A stretch of 64,000 nucleotides of DNA, from positions 357,583 through 421,582 of the forward strand of contig JBCBNV010000005.1 in assembly GCA_039821605.1 (NCBI GenBank), read 5' to 3'. The notes beneath the pieces are model-generated. The model made no database searches and was not told the origin of the DNA. It saw only the letters and a list, made by a program, of their open reading frames with translations. The position numbers were made by a program, and so were the translations under genes. Shown one piece after another: positions 52,496 through 61,885 of the stretch (position 1 is the stretch's first letter; every line of letters begins with the position of its first letter). This DNA is from CALBPI01 sp039821605 (GTDB lineage Bacteria; Pseudomonadota; Gammaproteobacteria; Steroidobacterales; Woeseiaceae).

Positions 52496-52676
52496 CCTGC
52501 CTCTAATCCCTGCCATCAGGGTACGTGAATCGGCCGGATTATCTAATTTAGATCGGTCCAGTTTTTAGGGAGGAGGTCACGAGAGGGCAGGGCACGATTT
52601 CCGCTGTCCCTACAGGCCATAATAAGCGACCGCAGCGACGCCTGGCAGCCGCGACGGGCTGCCGGTTCAGGGAGAA

Positions 52677-53915
52677 ATGATGAAAGACACCGCCGTCCAG
52701 GCCTGCCGATTCTGTTCCGCTGCGCTCGAGCACAGCGTCGTTGATCTGGGGCTGTCGCCGCTGTGCCAGAACCACATCGAACCCGAGGAGATCGGCAAAC
52801 CTGAAATGTTCTACCCGCTGCACGCGAAGGTCTGCAGCGACTGCCTGCTGGTGCAGGTCGGCGACTCCGTCGCGCCCGGCGAGATCTTCTCCGACTACGC
52901 GTATTTCTCGTCGTACTCGGATAGCTGGGTCGAGCACGCGCGCCGCTACGTCGAGGCCGTCCGCGCGCGTTTCGGACTCGACGCGCAGAGTCAGGTCGTC
53001 GAACTCGCGAGCAACGACGGTTATCTGTTGCAGCACTTCGTCGCGGCCGGCGTACCGGTGCTCGGCATCGAACCGGCCGCCAACGTCGCCGAGGCCGCGC
53101 GCGAGAAGGGCATCGACACGCTGGTGAAGTTCTTCGGTGCGCAGACCGCGCGCGAGGTGCTCGCGGAACGCGGTCCCGCAAGTCTTCTGCTCGGCAACAA
53201 CGTGCTTGCACACGTGCCGGACCTGAACGACTTCGTTGCGGGCATGAAGATCCTGCTGGCGCCGGACGGCGTCATCACGATGGAGTTCCCGCACCTGCTG
53301 CGCCTGCTCGACGAGAATCAGTTCGACACGATCTACCACGAGCACTTCTCGTACTTCTCGTTCACGACCGTGCGGCGCGTGTTTGCGGCGCACGGCATGA
53401 CGCTGTTCGACGTCGACGAAATTCCGACGCACGGCGGCTCGCTGCGGATCTACGGCTGCCACGATGGCGCCCGCGACGACGAGCCGGCAGTCGAGGCGCT
53501 GCTCGCGAAAGAGCGGGAGGCCGGGCTGCTCGAAATCGATCGCTATCGCGCGTTCGGGGCACAGGTAGAGCGCACGAAGCGCGACCTGCTGGCGTTCCTG
53601 ATCGACAAGAAGAACGCGGGCAAGACGATCGTCGGCTATGGTGCACCCGGCAAGGGCAACACGCTGCTGAATTACTGCGGGATCCGCGAAGACCTGCTCG
53701 ACTTCACGGTCGACATCAGCCCGCACAAACAGGGCCGCTGCACGCCCGGCGCGCGGCTGCCGATCCTAGCGCCGGAAAAAATCCTCGAGACGCGGCCTGA
53801 CTACGTGCTGATCCTGCCGTGGAACATCCGCGCCGAGATCGTCGGCAAGATGGCCGCGGTGCGCGATTGGGGCGGCCAGTTCGTCGTGCCGATTCCCAGC
53901 GTCAAAGTCGTCTGA
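52677..53915 (+). CDS. Sugar C-methyltransferase (NovU/TylC3-like)
   Basis: 412 residues (ATGATG start; GGGAGAA upstream). Zinc-binding-style CRFCSAALEHSVVDLGLSPLC and HAKVCSDCLLVQ start the protein (Methyltransf_13 part), followed by a SAM-binding region VVELASNDGYLLQHF, and the C-terminal Methyltransf_14 part KTIVGYGAPGKGNTLLNYCG. It methylates a carbon of a nucleotide-bound keto sugar, for capsule, O-antigen or natural products. Codon use is very GC-rich, unlike the island and IS. It is the only intact gene of the fragment 52580-54059. Confidence 0.92.
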   Translation: MMKDTAVQACRFCSAALEHSVVDLGLSPLCQNHIEPEEIGKPEMFYPLHAKVCSDCLLVQVGDSVAPGEIFSDYAYFSSYSDSWVEHARRYVEAVRARFGLDAQSQVVELASNDGYLLQHFVAAGVPVLGIEPAANVAEAAREKGIDTLVKFFGAQTAREVLAERGPASLLLGNNVLAHVPDLNDFVAGMKILLAPDGVITMEFPHLLRLLDENQFDTIYHEHFSYFSFTTVRRVFAAHGMTLFDVDEIPTHGGSLRIYGCHDGARDDEPAVEALLAKEREAGLLEIDRYRAFGAQVERTKRDLLAFLIDKKNAGKTIVGYGAPGKGNTLLNYCGIREDLLDFTVDISPHKQGRCTPGARLPILAPEKILETRPDYVLILPWNIRAEIVGKMAAVRDWGGQFVVPIPSVKVV

Positions 53916-53918
53916 CGC

Positions 53919-54059
53919 ATGCGGCGCAAGATCGGCCTGCTCGGCCCCTACGGCACCGGCAATCTCGGCGACGCGGCCGTGCAGGAGGCCGTGATGCACA
54001 ACCTGCGCAAGGTGCTGCCCGACGCGGTATTCGTCGGCATTTCGCTGAACCCGTCGGAC
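53919..54059 (+). pseudogene. Truncated polysaccharide pyruvyl transferase
   Basis: 47 residues match the N-terminus of polysaccharide pyruvyl transferase proteins: IGLLGPYGTGNLGDAAVQEAV, LRKVLPDAVFVGISLNPSD. The family continues for about 350 residues; here the frame runs into unrelated DNA at about 54060. It follows the methyltransferase with 3 bp between them, so it was the next gene of a sugar-modification operon. Confidence 0.75.
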
Positions 54060-54154
54060 AATGGCCGATCTCATCTACACGAACCTCCTATCGAGGGGCG
54101 AGAAAGGCGTCAATTCCGGGAAGTACCAACCTGCCAGAAGCCTGCCCCATGGAA

Positions 54155-55528
54155 TCAGGGGCTCTGCGACTGCCAATCGCCGCCCAGGGCCAGAAAAAGA
54201 TCAATGCGAGCATCAAGTTGACGCCGGAGATTTGTGACAAGCTCGGACCGTCGTGAGAATTCGCGTCGCTGAATCTCTATCAGATCCACAAGGCTAATGT
54301 CTCCGTTCTCGTAACGCAGCTGGGCCAGGCGATTCGCGTTTCGCGCGGTCTCATATGAGACCTCGATTCGTTCCTGCTGCGCGGCTAGGGTCTTATTCGC
54401 ATCGAGCGCTATTTCCACTTCACTCATGGCATCCAATGCTTGGCTCGCGTAGCTGGCGATAGCCGCTTGTTGCGATGCCGCGGCTGCGTCGACCTGTGCC
54501 GAAAGCGCGCCGCCCTGGTAGAGGGGCACTCCGATGCTGGGGCCAACAGACCACGACAATCTCTCGGACTGGAACAGTTGATCCAGGTCAGTCGAGATAC
54601 CGCCAAGATTTCCTGAAAGGCTAACCCTGGGGAAACGCGCAACTTTCGCCACATACACTCGACTGAACGTTGCGGCGACAGTTTGCTCAGCCGCAACAAG
54701 GTCCGGCCGTCTTTCCAAGAGCGCTGCAGGGACGCCGGCGGCTGGGATACTGGGCCGGGAAGGTAGTGCGGTGCCGACGACCACATCGTCATTCGGATAC
54801 GCGCCAAGAATGAGATTCAGAATCCGGCGAGCATTTCTTGCTGTTTGTTCGCTCGTTATAAGTCGACTCTCTGCGGAGGCCACGTCTGACATCGCAAGGT
54901 TCACGTCTTGTTGCGTCACGGCACCTTCACGGAACTGCAGCTCAACGATCTCGCTGATCTGAATGAGGGAGTCGACGTTGGCCTTATTGATCTCAACCTG
55001 GAGCTCACTCTCTACTGCCAGGAAATACGCCTTCGCGACAGCGGCGGCCAACGAGAGCTGGGCGAACTTATAGTTGAGCCAGACCGACTCGAAATCCGCA
55101 CTTGCAGCATCAACACTTGCCTGCGTGCCGCCCCAGACGTCTAACAGGTAGCTAAACGTGAGAAAGAACTGGGACGTATCCGGGGTGTCACCCTCGAATC
55201 GCCCGCTCCAATCATACGAGAGTTGAGCGTTCGCACTCGGACGAAGTCCCGCCGTCGCTTGTCGTAGCAGCGCATCAGCGCGCAGGATATTGGTGAAGGC
55301 CGTCTTGAGATTCGGGTTATTGACCTGCGCCTGCTCGACCAGTTCGGTCAATCGTACGTCATCAAATCGCTCGATCCATCCGTCAACGACCTCGTCCGGC
55401 AGCGCGGCGTGATCCCAGCTGCCCGGCAATTGAACGAGTTCGCTGCGCTCAAGGCCGTCAGGAACTTGCGGCGCAACGCAGCCGCTTAAGAGTAGGACGG
55501 CTGCTATTCTGTGCAGCGCCTTAATCAC
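54155..55528 (-). CDS. Outer-membrane efflux lipoprotein (TolC/NodT), system 2
   Basis: 457 residues from a GTG at 55528 that overlaps the permease stop (GTGA); the longer frame to 55645 lacks a signal. From this start a lipobox RIAAVLLLSGC gives Cys17. The two repeats of the outer-membrane factor are visible: LTELVEQAQVNNPNLKTAFTN and VPAALLERRPDLVAAEQTVAATFSRVYVAKVARFPRVSLSGN, then LALGGDWQ. It is the exit duct of RND system 2, the last gene of the leftward adaptor-permease-duct operon. Confidence 0.93.
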   Translation of the reverse strand: MIKALHRIAAVLLLSGCVAPQVPDGLERSELVQLPGSWDHAALPDEVVDGWIERFDDVRLTELVEQAQVNNPNLKTAFTNILRADALLRQATAGLRPSANAQLSYDWSGRFEGDTPDTSQFFLTFSYLLDVWGGTQASVDAASADFESVWLNYKFAQLSLAAAVAKAYFLAVESELQVEINKANVDSLIQISEIVELQFREGAVTQQDVNLAMSDVASAESRLITSEQTARNARRILNLILGAYPNDDVVVGTALPSRPSIPAAGVPAALLERRPDLVAAEQTVAATFSRVYVAKVARFPRVSLSGNLGGISTDLDQLFQSERLSWSVGPSIGVPLYQGGALSAQVDAAAASQQAAIASYASQALDAMSEVEIALDANKTLAAQQERIEVSYETARNANRLAQLRYENGDISLVDLIEIQRREFSRRSELVTNLRRQLDARIDLFLALGGDWQSQSP

Positions 55529-58500
55529 GACAGCACAGGCTTCTCGTGAGACGAGAAAAGCATATAGAGGCACGGCACGATCAATAACGCCAATAGCGTG
55601 GCGAAAAGCAACCCGGTGATCAGTGTAAGGCTTAGCGGTAACCACTTCGCGCCGGAGAAAGCCAATGGGATCATTCCGACTATTGTCGTTATGGACGTTG
55701 TCAGAATAGGGCGAAGCCGTTCCGCGGCGCCACGAGCAGCGGCGTCCGCGATGCTTAAGCCCTGATCCCTGTGAGAGTTCATTGTCTCAATCATCACAAT
55801 CGCATCGTTCACGACGATTCCGATCAGCGAGATGATTCCGACCATCATCATGAAGGAGAACGGTATGCCCAACAGAAAGAACCCTAGAAATGTACCGGTC
55901 AATGCCAACGGAATCGACGACATGATGATGAAGGGCTGGCTGAAGCTATCAAACTGCAGTACCAGTAAGGAGAAGACGAGCAGCAGCGCGAGCACCAGCA
56001 TGACGCCGGCTGAGCCAAAAACCTCAGCACCTGACTCAGCTTCGCCGCCTACTTGATACGTGTAGTTTTCGGGCCACTCCGTCCGCCATTGCTCAAGCAT
56101 GGGAGTAATCGACTCGAGCACCTCCTCGGCAGTCCGATCCTGGGTATCCGCCAGGACAGTGACGGCCCGGTTACCATTGGTGTGCAGAATTGCGAGCGGC
56201 GATTGCGTCAAGCTCAACTCCACCAACGACATGAGCGGGATGCTCTCGCCCCGAACCGTGGCTATGTTCATCAAGTAGGTTTCGCCTATGCCCGTCGGGC
56301 CGCCGATCTGTCCCTGTCGCGACGGCCAACCGAAACCCATCTTGATGTCTATGTCCTCGAGGCCGTCGCCACGAATATACTGGCCAACCGTGTCGCTACT
56401 TGTCATGAATCGCAGCTGTTGCGACATATCGGCGACGTTCACTCCGTAGAAATTCAGTGCGTCCATTTTTGGTGCCGCCTGAATGTCCATGACTGGTAGC
56501 CCGAGATTGTGGCGCGGGTTTGCCGCACCGTTCGTCCTGGCGAGCAACTCAACGAGGTCGTCGGCATGGGATCGAAGGCGATCCATATCATCGCCCAGAA
56601 GTTGGATCTGGATCGGTGCTTCATCGGACGCCCCCCCAAGAGAAGGCGTCAGCAGCAAGTAACCGCCTGCACAGGAACGCATTGCGCCCTCGATGCTTGC
56701 GGCGATCTCCGGCAGGTACTCGTAGCCGAGTTTGTCCCGCTCATCGAGCGGAACGAAAACAGTCGTGAAGCCAACAAAGTTCAGGCTGCGAGTCGGAGAC
56801 AACTTGTCGGCCAGTGATGATGACGTGAACGGACTCTTCTCGCCAACGTATTTGGTGACACTTTCGAAGTATTCGAGAGCATTCAGCTTGTCGCCGACCG
56901 CATCAGCACATTGTTGGGCTGACGACAATGAAGTCTCTGGCTCAAGCTCCACAAGGACACCCAGATTACGGCCGTCGTCCTTTGGCATGAGCTCCGTCGG
57001 CAACGTGGTAAACAGAAATCCGCTAAGCAGAAATACGGCAACTGTACCGAGTACCCATTGCAACGCCCGGCGCTTGGTTGGTAGAAACCGACTGCGCAAG
57101 ACAGCTTCGAGCTTCGCAGAACCAACCGAGGTCAAATGATCAACGTAAGTCGTCGAAACTTTCTCTCCGGACTTTGGGAGAACGTATCGTGACAGCGAGA
57201 TGGTCATCAGCAACGCAACAATGTAAGCCGCAACCAGGCATGCAATCGCGGTCATCGGAATTGGACGAATAAAAAGTCCAAGCAGGCCGGCAATCGCCAG
57301 CAATGGCGACATCGCTAATATGGTAGTCAGTTGGCCGGAAAGCGCTGGTACGGCGTAGGTTCTCGCCGTCTGGACAGCGGAAGCTTCGAATGACCGTTTC
57401 TTGACAAAAATGTTCTCATGCATCCCTTCCATCATGAGAATGAATACGTCTACGAGCAGGCCCAGCGCTATTACCATGCCGACAATGACGAGTTGATTGA
57501 TTGAATGGCCCAGAAACGCCAGGGCCATCATGGCGCCAGAGAAAGCGACGGGGATAGCGAGCCCGGCGACCAACGCTTCACGCCAGGTCAAGCTTACAAA
57601 CAATACGATGAAGACGGCGATCATCGCTTGCAGACCGTTCACGAAAACCGAGGAAAGATCGGCCTTGATGTCGCTGGCCGCGTCGACGACAACGGCATAT
57701 TCCAGGTCCGCTGGCCAGGTCGTTAGACCACGTTCGCGAGTAATCAGATCCTTGATCTGATCAACGACAGCTATCGCATCGGCCCCGGGCTGTTTTGTGA
57801 CGGAGATGCTTACGGAACGACGAAACTCCTGGTGGCCCTGAGCGTAGAACGTTCGGGTCCGTTCCTCGTCGGACGTTATCCGGACCTGTGCAATTTCGTC
57901 GAGTCGTACGATGCGGTCGTTGAGACGTCGTATCGGAAGTTCGCGAAGTTGCGCGACGTCCCGGTAGCGGCCAGTGAGCCGGAACGTAGCGCCGAGGCGT
58001 TCACCGTCAAATTGCCCCAGCGGTACGTCAATATTGGCAGACTGAATCGCGCTCTTCACTTGTGAGGGCGAGATTCCCAGAGCGCTCAGGCGAGCACCAA
58101 TCAACCGAACATCAATGACAGCGTCAAGTCCTCCCGAGACAGACACTTCGTTGATGCCACTGATCTTCTCGATAAGCTGCTTTAGACGGTCTGCAAAAAG
58201 CGAGATTTGCTGCAAACCGGGCTCGCCATAGAGACTAATACTGAAAACCGGCCGATCATTGACACTGACTTGACGAACCGTCGGTCGTTCTGAGTCATCA
58301 GGCAGTTGGCCTTGCACTTCGGCAACTTTGCCCTGTAAGCGAGCCATCGCATCTTGCGAATCGGAATCAGTGTCAAATTCAACAATGATGACGGACTTCC
58401 CCGAAAATGACCCACTTTGAATCGTCTTCAGGCCTTTCAGGTTTTTCAGTTCTCTCTCGAATACATTGGTGATCTCTTGCTCAATCGTGCGCGAATCGCC

Positions 58501-58692
58501 TCCTGGCCAGACAGTCTCGATAACCGCGGTCGCGATATCGATGTCCGGCAAAGACTCCTTGATCATGGAGTTGTATCCCACCAGGCCACCAACCAGGAAC
58601 AGCGCCAGCAACAGGCGGGCGAGAGTAGTTCTCGTAAGAAACAGCTTTTCGAGGGAACTGAAGCCTTTCTCGCTTGGCGTCGGTTCGGTCAT
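55525..58692 (-). CDS. RND efflux permease, system 2
   Basis: 1055 residues, AcrB-type. LEKLFLTRTTLARLLLALFL opens it, the porter domain has SVSGGLDAVIDVRLIGARLSALGIS, and the membrane blocks have VIALGLLVDVFILMMEGMHENIF and GIISLIGIVVNDAIVMIETMN. The first block lacks the classic DDA pair (LLVDVFILM), so proton coupling may rely on other residues. It overlaps the adaptor stop by four bases and ends in the duct start. Substrate unknown. Confidence 0.94.
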   Translation of the reverse strand: MTEPTPSEKGFSSLEKLFLTRTTLARLLLALFLVGGLVGYNSMIKESLPDIDIATAVIETVWPGGDSRTIEQEITNVFERELKNLKGLKTIQSGSFSGKSVIIVEFDTDSDSQDAMARLQGKVAEVQGQLPDDSERPTVRQVSVNDRPVFSISLYGEPGLQQISLFADRLKQLIEKISGINEVSVSGGLDAVIDVRLIGARLSALGISPSQVKSAIQSANIDVPLGQFDGERLGATFRLTGRYRDVAQLRELPIRRLNDRIVRLDEIAQVRITSDEERTRTFYAQGHQEFRRSVSISVTKQPGADAIAVVDQIKDLITRERGLTTWPADLEYAVVVDAASDIKADLSSVFVNGLQAMIAVFIVLFVSLTWREALVAGLAIPVAFSGAMMALAFLGHSINQLVIVGMVIALGLLVDVFILMMEGMHENIFVKKRSFEASAVQTARTYAVPALSGQLTTILAMSPLLAIAGLLGLFIRPIPMTAIACLVAAYIVALLMTISLSRYVLPKSGEKVSTTYVDHLTSVGSAKLEAVLRSRFLPTKRRALQWVLGTVAVFLLSGFLFTTLPTELMPKDDGRNLGVLVELEPETSLSSAQQCADAVGDKLNALEYFESVTKYVGEKSPFTSSSLADKLSPTRSLNFVGFTTVFVPLDERDKLGYEYLPEIAASIEGAMRSCAGGYLLLTPSLGGASDEAPIQIQLLGDDMDRLRSHADDLVELLARTNGAANPRHNLGLPVMDIQAAPKMDALNFYGVNVADMSQQLRFMTSSDTVGQYIRGDGLEDIDIKMGFGWPSRQGQIGGPTGIGETYLMNIATVRGESIPLMSLVELSLTQSPLAILHTNGNRAVTVLADTQDRTAEEVLESITPMLEQWRTEWPENYTYQVGGEAESGAEVFGSAGVMLVLALLLVFSLLVLQFDSFSQPFIIMSSIPLALTGTFLGFFLLGIPFSFMMMVGIISLIGIVVNDAIVMIETMNSHRDQGLSIADAAARGAAERLRPILTTSITTIVGMIPLAFSGAKWLPLSLTLITGLLFATLLALLIVPCLYMLFSSHEKPVLS

Positions 58693-59903
58693 TGGTCGCC
58701 TGACTCATTGCTCGAAGCAATGACTGGTTCGCCATCACGCGCTCGGTTCTTGCCCCTGGTCACGACTCGATCACCGGGAGAGACGCCACTCACTATCTCA
58801 ACGCCCTCCAAACCGACAAGACCCAGCGTGATGTCACGCTGGCGTGCACGATTTGTTGCATCAACAACAAACACATAGGGCTGGCCGCTCCTTTTCAGGA
58901 TGGCGGTTGTTGGCACCACAATTGCGGCGTCTTTTCGGCCGACCTGCAACCAAACGGTGACGTGCTCACCGTCACGAAGGTTCGGCGCTGCATTTTGCAA
59001 GAGGATACGGGTCCGAATGGATCGATCCTCTGGGTTAATTGCCGGGCTTACGGATACAATGTCGCCTGGAATCAAGTGGCTCACTAATTGCTCGGGCGCT
59101 TCCACGCCAACCGTCTGCAGGCTGGCCAACGCTTCCTGGCGAATTACGAAAGCGGCCTGACCAAGAGACAGGCGTTGGCCGACGAATGAGGGCACATCAA
59201 CAACGATCTCGAATGATCCGGGATCGATGAGTACCAAAGGCGCCGTGCGAATCGCCGCCGCGTCAGAGTTGTTGTTGAAGGAGGTCGGCGAGACATATTG
59301 CCCCTCGCGGATGTTGATAAACGCTACGACACCGTCGAACGGTGCGATGAGCTGTGAACCGCGCACGTTAGTTGTTGATCGGATCAGAGAGGTCTCGGCG
59401 GCTTCTACGCGAGCCCGACTTTGTTCCAATGACGTGACAGCGCGATCGTAGTCGCGTTCAGATATGGCGCCGCCTGCTTTAAGATTCTCTGCTCGCTGAT
59501 ACGACGATTGTGCGCTGCGCAACCCCGCGCGTGCCGCGTCCAGCGAGGCCTGAGCAGACTGGATAGAGGCACTCTCAGTGTCATTTTCGAGGCTTGCCAG
59601 TAATTGACCTTCCCTGACCGGCTCTCCTTCGCGAATCGGAAACCCTTCCGCGTTTGTCTTGACGTAGCTTACTTTCCCGCTGCTTTCGAACACCAGGAAC
59701 TCACGCCGGGTGGCATGAACCGTCCCCTGTGCAAATTCGAACTCTCTTATCGGGCTACGTTTTGCGACGGCGGTCTCAACGACCGGGGCAACAACGGTTG
59801 CGTCCTGGGCTAGCGTTGGAACTGCGATCGCTGTGAGGCACAGGAAGAGGAGACTGGAATACTTAAGCAGGCGCTCTATTGGCACGGCAAATTGCGTTCT
59901 CAT
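58689..59903 (-). CDS. RND periplasmic adaptor, system 2
   Basis: 404 residues. Signal-like N-terminus LLKYSSLLFLCLTAIAVPTLAQ, then the lipoyl half REFLVFESSGKVSYVKTNAEGFPI, coiled-coil SAQASLDAARAGLRSAQSSYQRA, the second lipoyl half LIAPFDGVVAFINIREGQYVSP and a C-terminal barrel and membrane-proximal part (VVPTTAILKRSGQPYVFVVD, GVSPGDRVVTRG). It links permease and duct. It overlaps the permease start. The gap of 114 bp to the M48 gene upstream holds the likely promoter. Confidence 0.93.
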   Translation of the reverse strand: MRTQFAVPIERLLKYSSLLFLCLTAIAVPTLAQDATVVAPVVETAVAKRSPIREFEFAQGTVHATRREFLVFESSGKVSYVKTNAEGFPIREGEPVREGQLLASLENDTESASIQSAQASLDAARAGLRSAQSSYQRAENLKAGGAISERDYDRAVTSLEQSRARVEAAETSLIRSTTNVRGSQLIAPFDGVVAFINIREGQYVSPTSFNNNSDAAAIRTAPLVLIDPGSFEIVVDVPSFVGQRLSLGQAAFVIRQEALASLQTVGVEAPEQLVSHLIPGDIVSVSPAINPEDRSIRTRILLQNAAPNLRDGEHVTVWLQVGRKDAAIVVPTTAILKRSGQPYVFVVDATNRARQRDITLGLVGLEGVEIVSGVSPGDRVVTRGKNRARDGEPVIASSNESGDQ

Positions 59904-60017
59904 GGTCCGTCCTCTCGTCCACCGACACTGTTGTTCGCGCCCATCGGCGCCTTGTTACCCTTGCCGGCGCTGTAGTTCTACTGGAACCTCGGACCAATAA
60001 CTCGGTCATGTCTGGAA

Positions 60018-60833
60018 TCACTGCCGTGGCAGTCGTCTCAGCCGCGGCCTTTCCGCAGCCTGCTTGGGCAGAGTTTCCAGCATTTCTGAGTATCGATCGG
60101 CGTAGGTCTCGACGCCTGTGCACCCTTGCAGGCGAACCTCATCTTCGATCTCCTCGACCCGGTTATCGGAGCTAGGGTGGGTACTAAGGAACTGTGGCGG
60201 CTCGTCCCCGCCTTCTGCGTCCAGTTTTTCGAAGAAGCCAGCGGCGCCAGCGGCATTGTAGTCGGTCCCGCAAAGGTAAGTTACAGAAGCTTGATCGGCT
60301 TCCGTCTCATCGGATCGGCTGTGCCTTAGGCCAAGTAGCTGACCCAACGAGTCCTGGTCAGCGCCTGCAAGGCGACCGATGACTTTGCGCCGTCTCTCCT
60401 GCCGAACCTGCTGCATTGAATGTCGAAGATCAGCATGGGCGATTTCATGCCCTAGAACACCCGCAATCTCGTCTTCACCGTCGAGATAGAACAGTAGCCC
60501 CGTGTAGATGTAGATGTATCCGCCCGGGGTCGCAAATGCATTGAGTGTATCCGGGTCGTTGATCACGTGAAGCTGCCATTCGAAGTCTTCGGCATACTTC
60601 ACTGCGCCGGAATCTAAAATCGCCTGCTTGATTCCATTCAAGTACTCGTACACCTCTGGATACCTTGACTCAGGCAAGATCGGATATTGTCGCGGATTCT
60701 GGCTAATCTGTGCTGCCGTCTGTTCGCCCAGTTTGACGTCTATATCTATCGGGCCAAGGATAGGAGCGGCCTCGCACGATGACCACAGCAACGCAGCCAT
60801 GAGACCGGCGACCAACGCGAATTGCAGTTTCAT
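60018..60833 (-). CDS. M48 family metallopeptidase lipoprotein
   Basis: 271 residues from the ATG at 60833; the longer frame to 60944 lacks a signal. The lipobox LLWSSC gives Cys20. FATPGGYIYIYTGLL and GVLGHEIAHADLRHS (zinc site HEIAH at 129-133) are followed by RSDETEADQASV with the third ligand, as in BepA/YcaL-type quality-control proteases. The C-terminus FLSTHPSSDNRVEEI is typical. It should degrade misassembled outer-membrane proteins. It lies between the second Spy-like gene and RND system 2. Confidence 0.93.
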   Translation of the reverse strand: MKLQFALVAGLMAALLWSSCEAAPILGPIDIDVKLGEQTAAQISQNPRQYPILPESRYPEVYEYLNGIKQAILDSGAVKYAEDFEWQLHVINDPDTLNAFATPGGYIYIYTGLLFYLDGEDEIAGVLGHEIAHADLRHSMQQVRQERRRKVIGRLAGADQDSLGQLLGLRHSRSDETEADQASVTYLCGTDYNAAGAAGFFEKLDAEGGDEPPQFLSTHPSSDNRVEEIEDEVRLQGCTGVETYADRYSEMLETLPKQAAERPRLRRLPRQ

Positions 60834-60949
60834 TTCTTGCCCCAATCCAATCTTTGCGTCAGCGATGTCACCAACGAAATGTGGCATAACAAGGAGCGCC
60901 CAAGCGGGGCTTCTTGTTATTTGGGAACGGTGTCGAAGGTGCACTGAGA

Positions 60950-61363
60950 CTACCTTCCTTCGCGCATGCGCTCCCGCATTTCCGCCTGGCGCTCTTCCTG
61001 GATGCGTTTGAAGTCCTCGAGTTGCTCATCGCTCAGTACCTGCTCAAGCTCACCGAGCGTGTTTTCTCGAAGGGCGTTCATCTCATTGCGCATGGCTCGC
61101 ATCTTGCGGATTCCGGGCTTCCCTGCGGAGTCCTGACGACTCTCGGGGTCCATACCGTAACTCGACAGGATCTCCTGCCGCGCGGCTGCTGACTCCTCAA
61201 GCACCGGCTTCACCTGCTCAGCCTGTTCGTCGGTCAACTCGAGTCTCTCGATGGTCTGCTGAATCTGTTCCTTTGCCTTCTCTGTCCGGTCATCTTCGGC
61301 GACGGCCTGCATGCCTGTTGCAAGCAGAACGATCAGAGTAATGGATGCGGCTGCTCGTCTCAT
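60950..61363 (-). CDS. Spy/CpxP-like LTXXQ periplasmic protein (copy 2)
   Basis: 137 residues with signal peptide ASITLIVLLATGMQAVA. IERLELTDEQAEQVKPVLE, SYGMDPES and TLGELEQVLSDEQLEDFKRIQEERQ repeat the pattern of copy 1 (25923-26321) almost element by element, and both end in a basic ERM/DRM tail. It is a helical periplasmic protein probably linked to envelope stress. It starts the leftward run through M48 and RND system 2 and faces the debris at 61364-61885. Confidence 0.88.
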   Translation of the reverse strand: MRRAAASITLIVLLATGMQAVAEDDRTEKAKEQIQQTIERLELTDEQAEQVKPVLEESAAARQEILSSYGMDPESRQDSAGKPGIRKMRAMRNEMNALRENTLGELEQVLSDEQLEDFKRIQEERQAEMRERMREGR

Positions 61364-61520
61364 GGAGATCTCCTATTGCGCTAATTGAATAGTCGGCGAA
61401 AGCGTAACGGACGAAACGTAATGCTCAGACAGCCCAGGTAAAGAAATGTCGAGGCAGCAGACCCAACCCTGTCTTCGGAGGCCCAAGTTCATCTCTTGTG
61501 TGAGACGTTATTGATTGGCT

Positions 61521-61700
61521 TTATTCGGGGACTGCCTCGCCGCCCAGTTTACGCCTGAGCGCGACAAACCGCGGTTCGTCGATCACCGGATCGTTGTATG
61601 CGTTCAACACAAAGTCGAGCTCCAGCGAAACGAATGGCGGCAAAGGGCGCTCGGCGATGACTGAAAGAACGTCGTAGGCTCTGACCTTGCCCCACCGAGC
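61521..61700 (-). pseudogene. C-terminal fragment of an unidentified protein
   Basis: A minus-strand frame of about 60 codons ends at TAA (61521-61523) with DEPRFVALRRKLGGEAVPE, preceded by GKVRAYDVLSVIAERPLPP. It is stopped upstream by a TAA and has no start. The final PRFVALRRKLG resembles C-termini of large TPR-repeat or cyclase-like regulators, but I cannot name the family. Confidence 0.45.
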
Positions 61701-61755
61701 TTAAGTATCTCGAGTGAGCCAATATCCACTCGACTGGTGGAGAGGCGTACGAGAG

Positions 61756-61842
61756 ATGAGCAAGCAGAAGCGACACAAGCCCGAAGAGATCGCATCGATC
61801 CTGAAGCAGCATGAGGCTGGGCTGACGACGCAAACGGTGACC
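61756..61842 (+). pseudogene. Truncated IS3-type OrfA N-terminus
   Basis: MSKQKRHKPEEIASILKQHE at 61756 matches the start of IS3/IS407-like OrfA proteins. After about 28 codons the family pattern is lost and the frame runs antisense into the DUF3313 gene. It is a remnant of a different IS from the one at 51363. Confidence 0.6.
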
Positions 61843-61885
61843 ACATCTTTAGGCAGCTTCGCTGCAGATCAGTTCGAGGGCCATT

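Larger units (their letters stand above)
51363..52579 (-). mobile_element. IS3-family insertion sequence
   Basis: 1217 bp. Left end TGACCCCCTCCC and, inverted, right end TGACCTCCTCCC, with a second matched block TAGAAAATCCGG/TAGATAATCCGG further in, give imperfect terminal inverted repeats of about 45 bp. It encodes orfA and orfB joined by a minus-one frameshift. The flanking triplets (TGT and CGA) do not form a target duplication. The element is otherwise full length. Confidence 0.8.
61364..61885. other. Gene-free stretch with coding debris
   Basis: Two broken coding pieces are annotated separately. Otherwise no gene is supported. The sequence joining them (61700-61755) shows no clear signal. 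Confidence 0.55.

Noticed and set aside
52548..53726. 392-residue open frame antisense to the methyltransferase
   Set aside because: It mirrors a clear gene with strong family motifs; long antisense frames are expected from its GC-rich third positions, and the translation has no recognisable domain.
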